DNA from: Babylonia areolata
Taxonomy: Eukaryota > Mollusca > Gastropoda > Neogastropoda > Buccinidae
NCBI RefSeq assembly: GCF_041734735.1
Contig: NC_134901.1
Coordinates: 17,973,802 to 18,037,801 of the forward strand
Direction: 5' to 3'
DNA: 64,000 bases
The notes beneath the pieces were generated by a model, which had not been told where the DNA came from, ran no database searches, and saw nothing but the letters and a program-made list of their open reading frames with translations. Positions 8,561 through 17,176 of the stretch are shown one piece after another. Every line of letters begins with the position of its first letter. Positions within the stretch are counted from its first letter, which is position 1. Both the position numbers and the translations under genes were made by a program.

Positions 8561-10347
8561 GTCACCTGTGGTATCTGTGTGCTCTTGCCACATCCAGTTT
8601 CACCAATGATGATAACAGTCTGATAGCGCTCCACCAAATAGAGGATGTGATTCCGATACTGGAAGATGCCGCAAAAACAACAACAATATAAACATGTTTT
8701 ACATTATTACAGTATGTTCACTGGCAACATTCACAACCATGTGGCCAATGGCAACAACATTCAAAATCATGTGGCCAATATACTGACATACATATAAATC
8801 TCTCTTTCTCTTTCTCAGAATAAGGAATCAAAAGAAAACAGAAAAAAAAGTAGGCTTTTGATCCCTTTGTTTATTCAAAACAAGGAAAAAAAGAAAAAGA
8901 AAAAGAAACAGCATAAACATTTCACAACATAAAATAAAAGTTGATGATAAGATAAATACAAGATCTTGGTTATACCTAATACAGAAACAAGATAATAATT
9001 CAGCACCATTTAGTGTTTAAAAAAAAAAAAAAAAAAAATCATCAGTTTCACCATATGTGACATTTTTCAGACACATTTAAATCCTATGTCTAACGAAACT
9101 TCTTCTGGTAGAAATTACTAATTAACCATAATCATTAAAATCTAAACAAAAGCTCCATGCACTCATGCACATGTATACATACACACGTGATATTTATAAA
9201 TGTTCACACAAACATGGTATTTTCATTTTATCATGAATATATATTACATAATGATGTATGAAGGCACATATACATTTATTGTCAAAATAAACAAATGATA
9301 TTATCACCTGAAACACAGGGAGTCTCTGCCTCTGTTGCTCAATGGACAGATTACGGTATGGGTTGAAGGCAACAGTGGTACCACCACTTTCTCCTTGCAC
9401 CGCTCTCTCCTCGTCGATAGAGTGACCTGGCTTCTCTGAGCCTGGAATTCAAGTCCTTTATTTGTCGACTCCATTCAAAATAACACAAAACATTGTGACT
9501 CACCTTATGGTTTATCACACACACAAACCCACATACAACCATATATATATTTGAACATTATTACAGTATGTTTACTGGCAACATTCACATCAACAGTACA
9601 CAGAATCATGAACTAAACAATACTACTATCAGCAATAATCATAAATCATACAAGTTTATATATATTATAAAATATACATTGTGTAGTATCCCAGATTATA
9701 CTAATTAACAGCTACAAAACACTTTAAAATATACAGTGCAATATTAAACACACATAAGAAAGTAACTTTTGAGTTCCTCTCTTAAATATAATTATGACCT
9801 TTTTTTCCACACAGTGTGCTATTTCACTTGTTTTTCCCTCATTATCTCCACTTATACACTCAGAAACAACGTTGGAACTCCACAAACACTACATCTGCAG
9901 CTCACTATGTCCACTCATACACTCAGAAACAAGTTGAAACTACATGAACTACACAAACACTGCATTTGCAGCTCATTATGATGCCTGCGGTAACTGAAGC
10001 ACTCGCAAAATGGTACGATTTAAGGTACTGTTTAATTAAAGGAAATTGGGATCCGGAAATTGGGGAACGTGCGTGGAGAGAATATTCCATACATTTGGGT
10101 GCCTGATACTGGAAGGATCTTTCGCCAAAAGTGACCTGAATCTGAAAGTGAAAGTTCAGGGAGTTCAAAACAGTAAGCAGACGACATCAACAACAGTCAA
10201 AAACTGAACATTTTCGTTTGAACGCTCAGACTACATATCTAAAACAGAAACGAACGCTTCGTTTTGCTACTCTTACATTCTTTTCTTCATATTTGAACAA
10301 CAGTCACCTGGTTTCCAAAATCTATGAGCAGCTGAGGAGGAAGTCAT
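1248..10347 (-). CDS. DHX35: DHX35, DEAH-box RNA helicase, N-terminal part (9 exons; 3' exons outside window)
   Basis: Nine minus-strand exons (10308-10347, 9308-9441, 8566-8658, 7255-7332, 6806-6910, 4361-4422, 3776-3845, 2041-2100, 1248-1291) join without a frame break into 228 codons plus two bases. Residues visible: motif [10 protein letters not shown] (77-85), motif Ia TQPRR (106-110), FMTDGM (151-156), DEAH (176-179) and SAT (208-210). The N-terminal stretch [19 protein letters not shown] and the segment [10 protein letters not shown] are specific to DHX35 rather than to DHX8, DHX15, DHX16 or DHX38. The family is about 700 residues long, so roughly the first third is present; the rest of RecA2, winged-helix, ratchet and OB parts must lie before position 1. 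Known role: a nuclear ATP-dependent RNA helicase associated with the spliceosome and partnered by the G-patch protein GPATCH1. All catalytic residues visible are intact. Identification from remembered human DHX35 sequence. Confidence 0.94.
1830..1990. repeat. TG microsatellite with degenerate continuation
   Basis: Pure TG from 1830 to 1872, then imperfect TG/CATG-rich sequence to about 1990, ending about 50 bases from exon 8. In DHX35 intron 8. Confidence 0.9.
2041..2100 (-). CDS. DHX35: DHX35 exon 8 (motif III)
   Basis: 20 codons (195-214) reading [20 protein letters not shown]; human has [20 protein letters not shown]. Contains the SAT motif that couples ATP hydrolysis to RNA unwinding. 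Acceptor gaacag|ATCCAG, donor GCTGAG|gtaaga. Confidence 0.95.
2117..2470. repeat. minisatellite, 44-48 bp unit, about 8 copies
   Basis: The motif TTATCTACATACCCTGA or a variant recurs at about 2117, 2165, 2211, 2256, 2302, 2346, 2390 and 2434. Each is followed by a TTATACCCC/CAGCCCC block and TTTATTA. Units alternate between ACATACCCTGA and ATATACTCTGC types, hinting at a dimer. The array ends 16 bases from the 3' splice site of exon 8. Confidence 0.9.
2471..3775 (-). other. intron 7 interior
   Basis: AT-rich sequence with poly-A and poly-T runs (about 2805-2825, 3488-3512, 3560, 3615-3640). I see no gene or recognisable element. The GC donor of this intron is at 3774-3775. Confidence 0.6.
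3776..3845 (-). CDS. DHX35: DHX35 exon 7 (DEAH box), GC donor
   Basis: 70 bases completing Ser171 and encoding [20 protein letters not shown] and LRK (172-194), with the catalytic DEAH at 176-179. The acceptor is tttcag|TGTGAT. The only donor that preserves the frame and continues into the next exon's IQKKR is CGAAAG|gcaagt, a GC donor with an otherwise perfect consensus. Confidence 0.92.
4020..4165. repeat. degenerate ACT/AAT trinucleotide repeat
   Basis: Imperfect runs of ACT, ATA and AAT across intron 6 with no other recognisable content. Confidence 0.6.
4361..4422 (-). CDS. DHX35: DHX35 exon 6 (motif Ib)
   Basis: 62 bases encoding [20 protein letters not shown] (151-170) plus two bases of Ser171; human has FLTDGMLVREMMVDPLLTKY. 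Acceptor atttcag|TTTATG, donor TACAG|gtaaac. A SINE 3' end lies only 20 bases upstream of the acceptor. Confidence 0.94.
4443..4838 (-). mobile_element. tRNA-derived SINE, full-length copy
   Basis: On the minus strand it begins with a tRNA-like head near 4838: A-box-like GTGGCAGAATGGC, then B-box-like GGTTTGATTCC about 50 bases later. It continues through a unique body and ends with the tail GAAACTGAAACTG at 4443. The body matches the truncated copy at 780-1105. I recall this tail from marine gastropod genomes; that is memory, not a search. Confidence 0.8.
4858..4910. repeat. TA and GA microsatellites
   Basis: About 37 bases of alternating TA followed by about 15 bases of GA, directly beside the SINE head in intron 5. 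Confidence 0.9.
5465..5625 (-). mobile_element. degenerate SINE relic, same family as 6100-6476
   Basis: Shares in order the blocks GCAGCCATACT, GGATATGTTC.TGTTT, TTGGTCTTCTGC and CACAAG.. with the SINE body at 6190-6360, but with many substitutions and gaps. Neither head nor tail is recognisable, so this is an old internal fragment. Confidence 0.5.
5888..5940. repeat. CA and TA microsatellites
   Basis: CA repeat of about 18 bases followed by an imperfect TA repeat, in intron 5. Confidence 0.9.
6100..6476 (-). mobile_element. second tRNA-derived SINE family, near-complete copy
   Basis: On the minus strand it starts GGGCGCAATAGCCAAGTGG, a tRNA-like A box, with a B-box-like GAGTTTGAAAA about 50 bases on. 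It continues through a body with GGGTGCCTGGTGGGTAG and GTGCAGACCTATTTGTGCC, and ends in a GAAGAAGAAG tail at about 6100. Head and body differ from the SINE at 4443-4838, so two SINE families are present. I could not settle a target-site duplication. Confidence 0.75.
6578..7133. repeat. dispersed repeat pair flanking exon 5
   Basis: About 75 bases at 6578-6655 and 7056-7133 share AAAGCACACA, TTAAAGAGAGTA and CATATGATCCATA-like blocks in the same orientation, about 478 bases apart, either side of exon 5. The similarity is clear but imperfect; origin unknown. Confidence 0.45.
6806..6910 (-). CDS. DHX35: DHX35 exon 5
   Basis: 35 codons (residues 116-150): [10 protein letters not shown], then [13 protein letters not shown], the conserved G-x-VGY-x-IRF block between motifs Ia and Ib. 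The end DPATTKIL corresponds to human DQLATRIK. Acceptor tgacag|GTTGCC, donor ATACTG|gtaaag. Confidence 0.93.
7255..7332 (-). CDS. DHX35: DHX35 exon 4 (motif Ia)
   Basis: 26 codons (residues 90-115) beginning YLLEAGW and including VTQPRRVAA, the RNA-contacting motif Ia. Acceptor tttcag|TACTTG, donor ATCACG|gtaagg. Confidence 0.94.
7333..8513 (-). other. intron 3 interior with CA-rich tract
   Basis: Non-coding. Holds a CA repeat with interruptions (about 7716-7795) and homopolymer A/T runs. No gene or mobile element recognised. Confidence 0.55.
8514..8556. repeat. CA microsatellite beside exon 3 donor
   Basis: Pure CA on the plus strand, so GT in the DHX35 transcript. It begins nine bases into intron 3. 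Confidence 0.95.
8566..8658 (-). CDS. DHX35: DHX35 exon 3 (Walker A)
   Basis: 31 codons (residues 59-89) carrying the nucleotide-binding P-loop GETGCGKST, ending STQIPQ. Acceptor ttccag|TATCGG; donor CCACAG|gtgaca. The intron becomes a pure GT repeat nine bases past this donor. Confidence 0.95.
8701..8770. repeat. short tandem and dispersed repeat in intron 2
   Basis: CATTATTACAGTATGTTCAC and the following CAACATTCACA recur at 9555-9590 in intron 1 with about one change. Next to it, CAACATTCACAACCATGTGG is tandemly echoed as CAACATTCAAAATCATGTGG. The family is unknown. Confidence 0.6.
9019..9038 (+). repeat. poly-A tract
   Basis: Twenty consecutive A residues inside intron 2. No clear retroposed sequence precedes it. 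Confidence 0.85.
9308..9441 (-). CDS. DHX35: DHX35 exon 2
   Basis: Acceptor ttccag|GCTCAG and donor TTTCAG|gtgata bound 134 bases coding SEKPG through LPVFQ (residues 15-58). This is the DHX35-specific N-terminal extension: human has SGTTVVYNPYAALSIEQQ where this gene has [19 protein letters not shown]. Confidence 0.95.
9846..9980. repeat. two-copy tandem repeat, about 70 bp
   Basis: ATACACTCAGAAACAA and ACAAACACTACATCTGCAGC at 9853-9903 recur as ATACACTCAGAAACAA and ACAAACACTGCATTTGCAGC at 9917-9974. In DHX35 intron 1. Confidence 0.75.
9995..10142 (-). mobile_element. LINE relic, reverse transcriptase C-terminal tail
   Basis: Minus-strand translation gives [14 protein letters not shown] followed by a degraded stretch ending [11 protein letters not shown]. 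This is the typical C-terminal tail of many non-LTR reverse transcriptases (GxRSFxxxAPxxWNxLP ... FKxxLKxxLF). The WNSLP part is no longer readable in the same frame. A short, old fragment in DHX35 intron 1. Confidence 0.6.
10308..10347 (-). CDS. DHX35: DHX35 exon 1 (start codon exon)
   Basis: ATG at 10347-10345 opens a 13-codon exon reading [13 protein letters not shown], ending with one base of the next codon before the donor CCAG|gtgact. The RFWKPG-like motif matches the KFWRPG near the start of human DHX35, and joining to exon 2 gives GSEKPG in frame. This exon is too short for ordinary ORF finding; it was found by motif and splice phase. Confidence 0.85.
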
Positions 10348-10640
10348 GCTTGTGATTCAAACAGGCGTGCGTCGTCCATTGAACGAATGAAGGGAGCCGC
10401 GAGAACTACGAAGGGAAATAAATCCCACATAACATTTTCGCCCTTTCTTCTGCGTAAGATTCATTTCCCCGCAATTTTTTCTTCGTCTTCCTTCCTTTCC
10501 TAATTTTGCTCTTTTCTTTCCTTTCTTTTCATTACTTTAAAAAATGTTCTTCATGCCTTTCGTAATTTCTAACTTGTTTCCTTCAGTTTTCTTTCTTTCT
10601 TTTGAAATTATTATCATTTTGCTATAAATAAAAAAAATTG
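10348..10640 (-). promoter_or_regulatory. putative DHX35 5' UTR and promoter
   Basis: The only sequence directly upstream of the DHX35 start codon. On the minus strand it carries a small CpG cluster (10,366-10,410, including a TTCTCGCGG-like element) and then a long purine-rich stretch. I see no clear TATA box. Assignment rests on position; the transcription start is not determined. Confidence 0.4.
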
Positions 10641-10661
10641 AAGTAACCTCGCTGGAGACCT

Positions 10662-10850
10662 CAGGCTGCGTACAAAACCCTCGTTCGACCTGTCCTTGAG
10701 TATACTGCGTCTGTGTGGGATCCCTATACAGCCAGTGACATCCAGGTCCAACGCCGAGCAGCAAGATGGGTCACAAACCGACATCAATAGACGTCTTGTG
10801 TCATCTCCAATTCAAGTTCAGCTTCCTCAACTGCCATGGTACCCCATACA
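10662..10850 (+). mobile_element. LINE fragment, reverse transcriptase 3' part (+)
   Basis: In the frame with codon TAC at 10671 the plus strand reads AYKTLVRPVLEYTASVWDPY, then TASDIQ and QRRAARWV, a hallmark of the reverse transcriptase C-terminal region of CR1/jockey-like LINEs. A stop (TAG, 10788-10790) interrupts the frame, and the fragment breaks off at 10850. Its last 76 bases are homologous, inverted, to 11596-11671. Confidence 0.85.
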
Positions 10851-10894
10851 AATCATTTACAGATATCAAAGTAAACAGCAAAATAAACAAAGTG
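10851..10894. repeat. 44 bp identical to DHX35 intron 4 (inverted)
   Basis: Matches the reverse complement of 6927-6970 over 44 bases without a mismatch by eye, and the match stops sharply at both ends. It sits exactly between two LINE fragments, which suggests filler DNA at a rearrangement joint; a shared short repeat is the alternative. Confidence 0.8.
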
Positions 10895-10904
10895 GGCGTA
10901 AATG

Positions 10905-11671
10905 CTCATGATAATAATAATCTTCTCTTTTAGCTTAAAAAAAAAATCTTCTCTTTTTCTTCCACTTGGCGACCAACATCTGTTTTGTCGTGTTGTGGGA
11001 GGTTGCTGTTGGGCGCAATTCTTAACTGGGTCACCAAGAGATTTGCTATTAACTGACAGGGGACATGGGTCGCAGTCAACTGGTGTGTTCGCATCTCCAG
11101 TCAGCCGGTCCACTGAGCCAGGCCAATCCGGTTACCGAAGCTGTCCCCGTGAATACATGTACCCGACTGGCACAGCCCTAGCCTTCTACGACACTACTTA
11201 CCAGAGGAGAAAAAAAAAAATTAGGGGTGGGTGGACTTGCTAGCAGGTGCATGGGAGAGGGGCGACGGGGGACGGGGTTCGGCAGTACTAAACAGGAGGC
11301 GAGTCTGGACTTGAAGAAGTCCAGTGACTCTGCTGTGACAACCTCCTGGGGCAGTGTGGTCCAATCCGGGATGGTACGGGGGAAGAAAGACATCTGTCCG
11401 TGTATTGCGTCCTGCACTGACGGGCAGGGATGCGGCCTAGTTTCAGGTGCTCCCGTTTGTTTTTTTTCTGGAGCTGTGTCACTGAGCCTACTGTCTCGAC
11501 TGAGTGAGTGTGTTGGTAGCCGGTAGACTGAGCTGATGGAGATGAGACCATTGTGGAACTTATAGAACATCTCCAGGCGAGATTTTTTTTCGTGTGACTT
11601 GTATCGGGTACCAGGGCAGTTGGGGAAGCTGAGGATGGAGTTGACACAAGACGTCTATCGATGTCGGTTTG
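10905..11671 (-). mobile_element. LINE fragment, RT C-terminus plus probable 3' UTR (-)
   Basis: On the minus strand, a frame from 11570 to 11178 reads MFYKFHNGLISIS, then MSFFPRTIPDWTTLP and SLDFFKSRLA, the C-terminus of a CR1/jockey-like LINE reverse transcriptase. The part before it needs another frame, so the copy is decayed. The rest to about 10905, ending in an ATTATTATTATC run on the minus strand, is probably its 3' UTR and tail; that part is inference. The copy starts abruptly at 11671 (5' truncation). Confidence 0.75.
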
Positions 11672-11759
11672 AAAATAAGTCCTAGGCGTTTACAAACAGA
11701 CCACACACGTAAATTTCAAAAAGGAAAAAAAAAGAAAAAAAAAAAGAACATAACATACC
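11672..11759. other. junction sequence before the satellite
   Basis: Unassigned sequence with a purine-rich, A-heavy tract at about 11718-11748. Satellite similarity begins at ATAGTGCCTAATTT (11,760). Confidence 0.6.
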
Positions 11760-14534
11760 AATAGTGCCTAATTTAAAAAGCGGATATCTCTGGACTGAGT
11801 TGATGCAGGTCTATTTATGTGGTGTTTTTGGACTGGGGAGGTCAAAAACTATACAGAAAGATGTGCTACACATGTTATCCCGACATGTCCATTTTTCTCC
11901 AATTTTCCAGGCCGCGACCTGAAAAAATAGTACCAAATTTCAAATACGGATATCTCGGAACTGAGTTGACACACTTCTTTTTGTGTGGTATTTTTGGACT
12001 CGAGAGGACAAAAACAATACAGAAAGATGCGTTACACATGTTATCCCGACATGTCCATTTTTCGCCAATTTTGCAGGCTGCGACCTGTAAAAAATAGTGC
12101 CTCATTTAAAATGCGGATATCTCGGGACTGAGTTGTCGCAGGTCTATTTATGTGGTGTTTTTGGACTCGGGGGTCAAAAACTATACAGAAAGATGTCCTA
12201 CAAACATTATCCCGGATTGACCATTTTTCGTTAATTTTGCAGGTCGCGACCTGAAAGAATAGTGCCAAATTTCAAATGCAGGTATCTCGGAACTGAGTTG
12301 ACGCACTTCTTTTTGTGTGGTGTTTTTGGACTGGGGAGGTCAAAAACTATACAGAAAGATGTGCTACACATGTTATCCCGACATGTCCATTTTTCGTCAA
12401 TTTTACAGACCGCGACCTGGAATAATAGCGCCTAATTTCAAATGCGGATATCTCGCAACTGAGTTGACGCAAGTCTTTTTATGTGCTATTTTTGGACTCG
12501 GGAGGTCAAAAACTATACAGAATGATGTGGTACACATGTTATCCCGACATGTCCATTTTTCGTCAATTTTGCAGGCTGCGACCTGGAAAAATAGTTCAAA
12601 ATTTGAAATGCGGATATCACGGAACTGAGTTGAAGCAAATCTTTTTATATGGTATTTTTGGACTCGGGTGGTAAAAAACTATACAGAAAGATGTGCTACA
12701 CATGTTATCCCCACATGTCCATTTTTCGTCAATTTTGCAGGCCGCGACTTGGAAAAATAGCACCTTATTTCAAATGCGGATATCTCGGAACTGAGTTGAC
12801 ACAAGTCTTTTTATGTGGTATTTTTGGACTTTGGAGGTCGAAAACTATATAGAAAGATGTGCTACACATGTTATCCCGACATGTCCATTTTTCGTCAATT
12901 TTGCAGGCAGCGACCTTGAAAAATAGCGCCTTAATTCAAATGCGGATTTCTCGGAACTGAGTTGACGCAAGTCTTTTTATGTGGTATTTTTGGAATTGGG
13001 AGGTCAAAAACTATACAGAAAGATGTGCTACACATGTTATGCCCACATGTCCATTTTTCATCAATTTTGCAGGCCACGACCTGGAAAAATAGTACCAAAT
13101 TTGAAATGCTGATATCTCGGAGCTGAGTTCACGCAAATCTTTTTATGTGGTATTTTTGGACTCTGGAGGTCAAAAACTATACAGAAAGATGTGCTACACA
13201 TGTTATCCCCACATGTCCATTTTTCGTCAATTTTGCAGGCCGCGACCTGGAAAATTGATAACTCAGTTCAAATGCGGATATCTCGGAACGGTTTGACGCA
13301 AGTCTTTTTATGTGGTATTTTTGGACTCTGGAGGTCAAAAACTATACAGAAAGATGTGCTACACATGTTATCCCGACATGTCCATTTTTCGTCAATTTTG
13401 CAGGCCGCGACCTGGAAAAATAGTACCAAATATCAAATGCGGATATCACGGAACTGAGTTGACGCAAGTCTTTTTATGTGGTATTTTTGGACTCGGGAGG
13501 TCAAAAACTATCCACAAAGGTATGCTACACATGTTATCCCGACATGTCCATTTTTCGTCAATTTTGCAGGCCGCGACCTGGAAAAATAGCACCTTATTTC
13601 AAATGCGGATATCTCGGACTGAGTTGACGGAAGTCTTTTTATGTGCTATTTTTGGACTCGGGAGGTCAAAAACTATACAGAATGATGTGCTAGACATGTC
13701 CTCCCGACATGTCCATTTTTCGTCAATTTTGCAGGCTGCGACCTGGAAAAATAGTTCAAAATTTGAAATGCGGATATCTCGGAACTGAGTAGACGCAAAT
13801 CTTTTGATATGGTATTTTTGCACTCGGGAGGTCAAAAACTATACAGAAAGATGTGCTACACATGTTATCCCGTCATGTCCATTTTTCGTCAATTTTGCAG
13901 GCCGCGACCTGGAAAAATAGCGCCTTATTTCAAATGCGGATATCTCGGACTGAGTTGACGGAAGTCTTTTTATGTGCTATTTTTGGACTCGGGAGGTCAA
14001 AAACTATACAGAATGATGTGCTAGACATGTCCTCCCGACATATCCATTTTTCGTCAATTTTGCAGGCTGCGACCTGGAAAAATAGTTCAAAATTTGAAAT
14101 GCGGATATCTCGGAACTGAGTAGACGCAAATCTTTTTATATGGTATTTTTGCACTCAGGAGGTCAAAAACTATACAGAAAGATGTGCTACACATGTTATC
14201 CCGTCATGTCCATTTTTCGTCAATTTTGCAGGCCTCGACCTTGAAAAATAGCGCCTTAATTCAAATGCGGATATCTCGGAACTGAGTTGACGCAAGTCTT
14301 TTGATGTGGTATTTTTGGACTCGGGAGGTCAAAAACTATACAGAAAGATGTGCTACACATGTTATCCCGACATGTCCATTTTTCGACAATTTTGCAGGCT
14401 GCGACCTGGAAAAATATTGCCTTATTTGAAATGGGGATATCTCGGAACTGACTCGATGGAAGTCTTTTTATGTGGTATTTTTGGACGCTGGAGGTCACAA
14501 ACTATACAGAAAGATCTGCTACATATGTTATCCC
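11760..14534 (+). repeat. satellite left edge, most diverged monomers
   Basis: The first monomers (to about 12,300) differ most from the consensus, for example CTATTTATGTGGTGTTTTTGG where the core has TTTTTATGTGGTATTTTTGG. Around 13,600-14,165 a roughly 331 bp two-monomer unit is repeated nearly identically. Confidence 0.85.
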
Positions 14535-16712
14535 GACATGTCCATTTTTCGTCAATTTTGCAGGCCGCGACCTGGAAAAATAGCGCCTTATGTCAAATGC
14601 GGATATCTCGGAACTGAGTTGACGCAAGTCTTTTTATGTGGTATTTTTGGAATTGGGAGGTCAAAAACTATACAAAAAGGTATGCTACACATGTTATCCC
14701 GACATGTCCATTTTTCGTCAATTTTGCAGACTGCGACCTGGAAAAATAGCACCAAATTTCAAATGCGGATATCTCGCAGCTAAGTTGACGCAAGTCTTTT
14801 TATGTGGTATTTTTGGACTCTGGAGGTCAAAAACTATACAGAAAGATGTGCTACACATGTTATCCCGACATGTCCATTTTTCGTCAATTTAGCAGGACGC
14901 GACCTGGAAAAATAGCACCTGAGTTCAAATGCGGATATCTCGGAACTGAGTTGACGCAAGTCTTTTTATGTGGTATTTTTGGACTCGGGCGGTCAAAAAC
15001 TATACAGAAAGATGTGCTACACATCTCATCCCGACATGCCCATTTTTCGTCAATTTTGCAGGCCGCGACCTGGAAAATTGGTGCCTCAGTTCAAATGCGG
15101 ATATCACGGAACTGAGTTCACGCAAGTCTTTTTATGTGGTATTTTTGGACTCGGGAGGTCAAAAGCTATCCAGAAAGATGTGCTAGACATGTCTTCCCGA
15201 CATGTCCATCTTTCGTCAATTTTGCAGGCAGCGACCTGGAAAAATAGTTCAAAATTATGCGGATATCTCGGAACTGAGTAGACGCAAGTCTTTTTATGTG
15301 GTATTTTTGGACTCGGGCGGTCAAAAACTATACAGAAAGATGTGCTACACATCTTATCCCCACATGTCCATTTTTCGTCAATTTTGGAGGCCGCGACCTG
15401 GAAAAATAGTACCAAATATCAAATGCGGATATCACGGAACTGAGTTGACGCAAGTCTTTTTATGTGGTATTTTTGGACTCGGGAGGTCAAAAACTATACA
15501 GAAAGATGTGCTACACATGTTATCCCGACATGTCTATTTTTCGTCAATTTTGCAGGCCCCAACTTTGAAAAAAAGCTCCTTATTTCAAATGCGGATATCT
15601 CGGAACTGAATTGACGCAAGTCTTTTTATGTGGTATTTTTGGACTCGGGAGGTCAAAAACTATACAGAAAGATGTGCTACACATGTTATCCCGACATATC
15701 CATTTTTCGTCAATTTTGCAGACCGCAACATGGAATAATAGCGCCTAAATTCAAATGCGGATATCTAGCAACTGAGTTGACGCAAGTCTTTTTATGTGGT
15801 ATTTTTGGACTCTGGAGGCCGAAAACTATACAGAAAGATGTGCTACACATGTCCTCCCGACAGGTCCGTTTTTCGTCAATTTTGCAGGCCGCGACCTGGA
15901 AAATTGGTGCCTCAGTTCAAATAGGGATATCTCGGAACGGAGTTGACGCAAGTCTTTTTATGTGGTATTTTTGGACTCGGGCGGTCAAAAACTATACGGA
16001 AAGATGTGATACACATGTTATCCCGATATGTCCATTTTTCGTCAATTTTGCAGACCGCGACCTGGAAAAATAGCGCCTAATTTCAATGCGGTTATCTCGC
16101 AACTGAGTTGACGGAAGTCTTTTTATGTGGTATTTTTGGACTCTGGAGGTCAAAAACTATACAGAAAGATGTGCTACACATGTTATCCCGACATGTCCAT
16201 TTTTCGTCAATTTTGCAGGCCACTATCTGGAAAAATAGTACCAAATATCAAATGCGGATATCACGGAACTGAGTTGACGCAAGTCTTTTTATGTGGTATT
16301 TTTGGACTCGGGAGGTCAAAAACTATCCAGAAAGATGTGCTACACATGTCCTCCCGAAATGTCCATCTTTCGTCCATTTGGAGGCCGCGACGTGGAAAAA
16401 TAGTTCAAAATTATGCGGATATCTCGGAACTGAGTAGACACAAGTCTTTTTATATGGTATTTTTGGACTCGGGAGGTCAAAAACTATACAGAAAGATGTG
16501 GTACACATGTCCTCCCGACATGTCCATTTTTCGTCAATTTTGCAGGCTGCGACCTGGAAAAATAGTACCAAATATCAAATGCAGATATCACGGAACTGAG
16601 TTGACGCAACTCTTTTTATGTGGTATTTTTGGACTCTGGAGGTCAAAAACTATACAGAAAGATGTGCTACACATGTTATCCCGACATGTCCATTTTTCGT
16701 CAATTTTGCAGG
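14535..16712 (+). repeat. satellite block A, copy 1
   Basis: About 2.18 kb (13 monomers) repeated at 17,177-19,354 with an offset of 2,642 bp. Only scattered single differences were seen. Boundaries were placed where flanking monomers stop matching: TTATCCCG versus CCTCCCG on the left, GGACACGACG versus GGACGCGACC on the right. Confidence 0.85.
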
Positions 16713-17176
16713 ACACGACGTGGAAAAATAGTGTTTAATTTCAAAAGCAGATATCTCGGGACTGAGTTGACGCAAGTCTTTTTATGTGATATTTTTGGAC
16801 TCTGGAGGTCAAAAACTATACAGAAAGATGTGCTACACATGTTATCCCGACATGTCCATTTTTCGTCAATTTTGCAGGCCGCGACCTCGAAAAATAGTGC
16901 ATTAATTCAAATGTGGATATCTCGGGATTGAGTTGACGCAAGTCTTTTTATGTGGTATTTTTGGAATTGGGAGGTCAAAAACTATACAGAAAGATGTGCT
17001 AGACATGTCCTCCCGACATGTCCATCTTTCGTCCATTTTGCAGGCCGCGACGTGGAAAAATAGTTCAAAATTATGCGGATATCTCGGAACTGAGTAGACA
17101 CAAGTCTTTTTATATGGTATTTTTGGACTCGGGAGGTCAAAAACTATACAGAAAGATGTGCTACACATGTCCTCCC

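Noticed and set aside
10960-11220. Separate retroposed sequence ending in the A run at 11,210
   Set aside because: Reads equally well as the 3' UTR of the minus LINE fragment; no independent evidence for a second element.
11227-11526. 99-codon plus-strand frame at the satellite border
   Set aside because: Antisense to the LINE reverse-transcriptase fragment.
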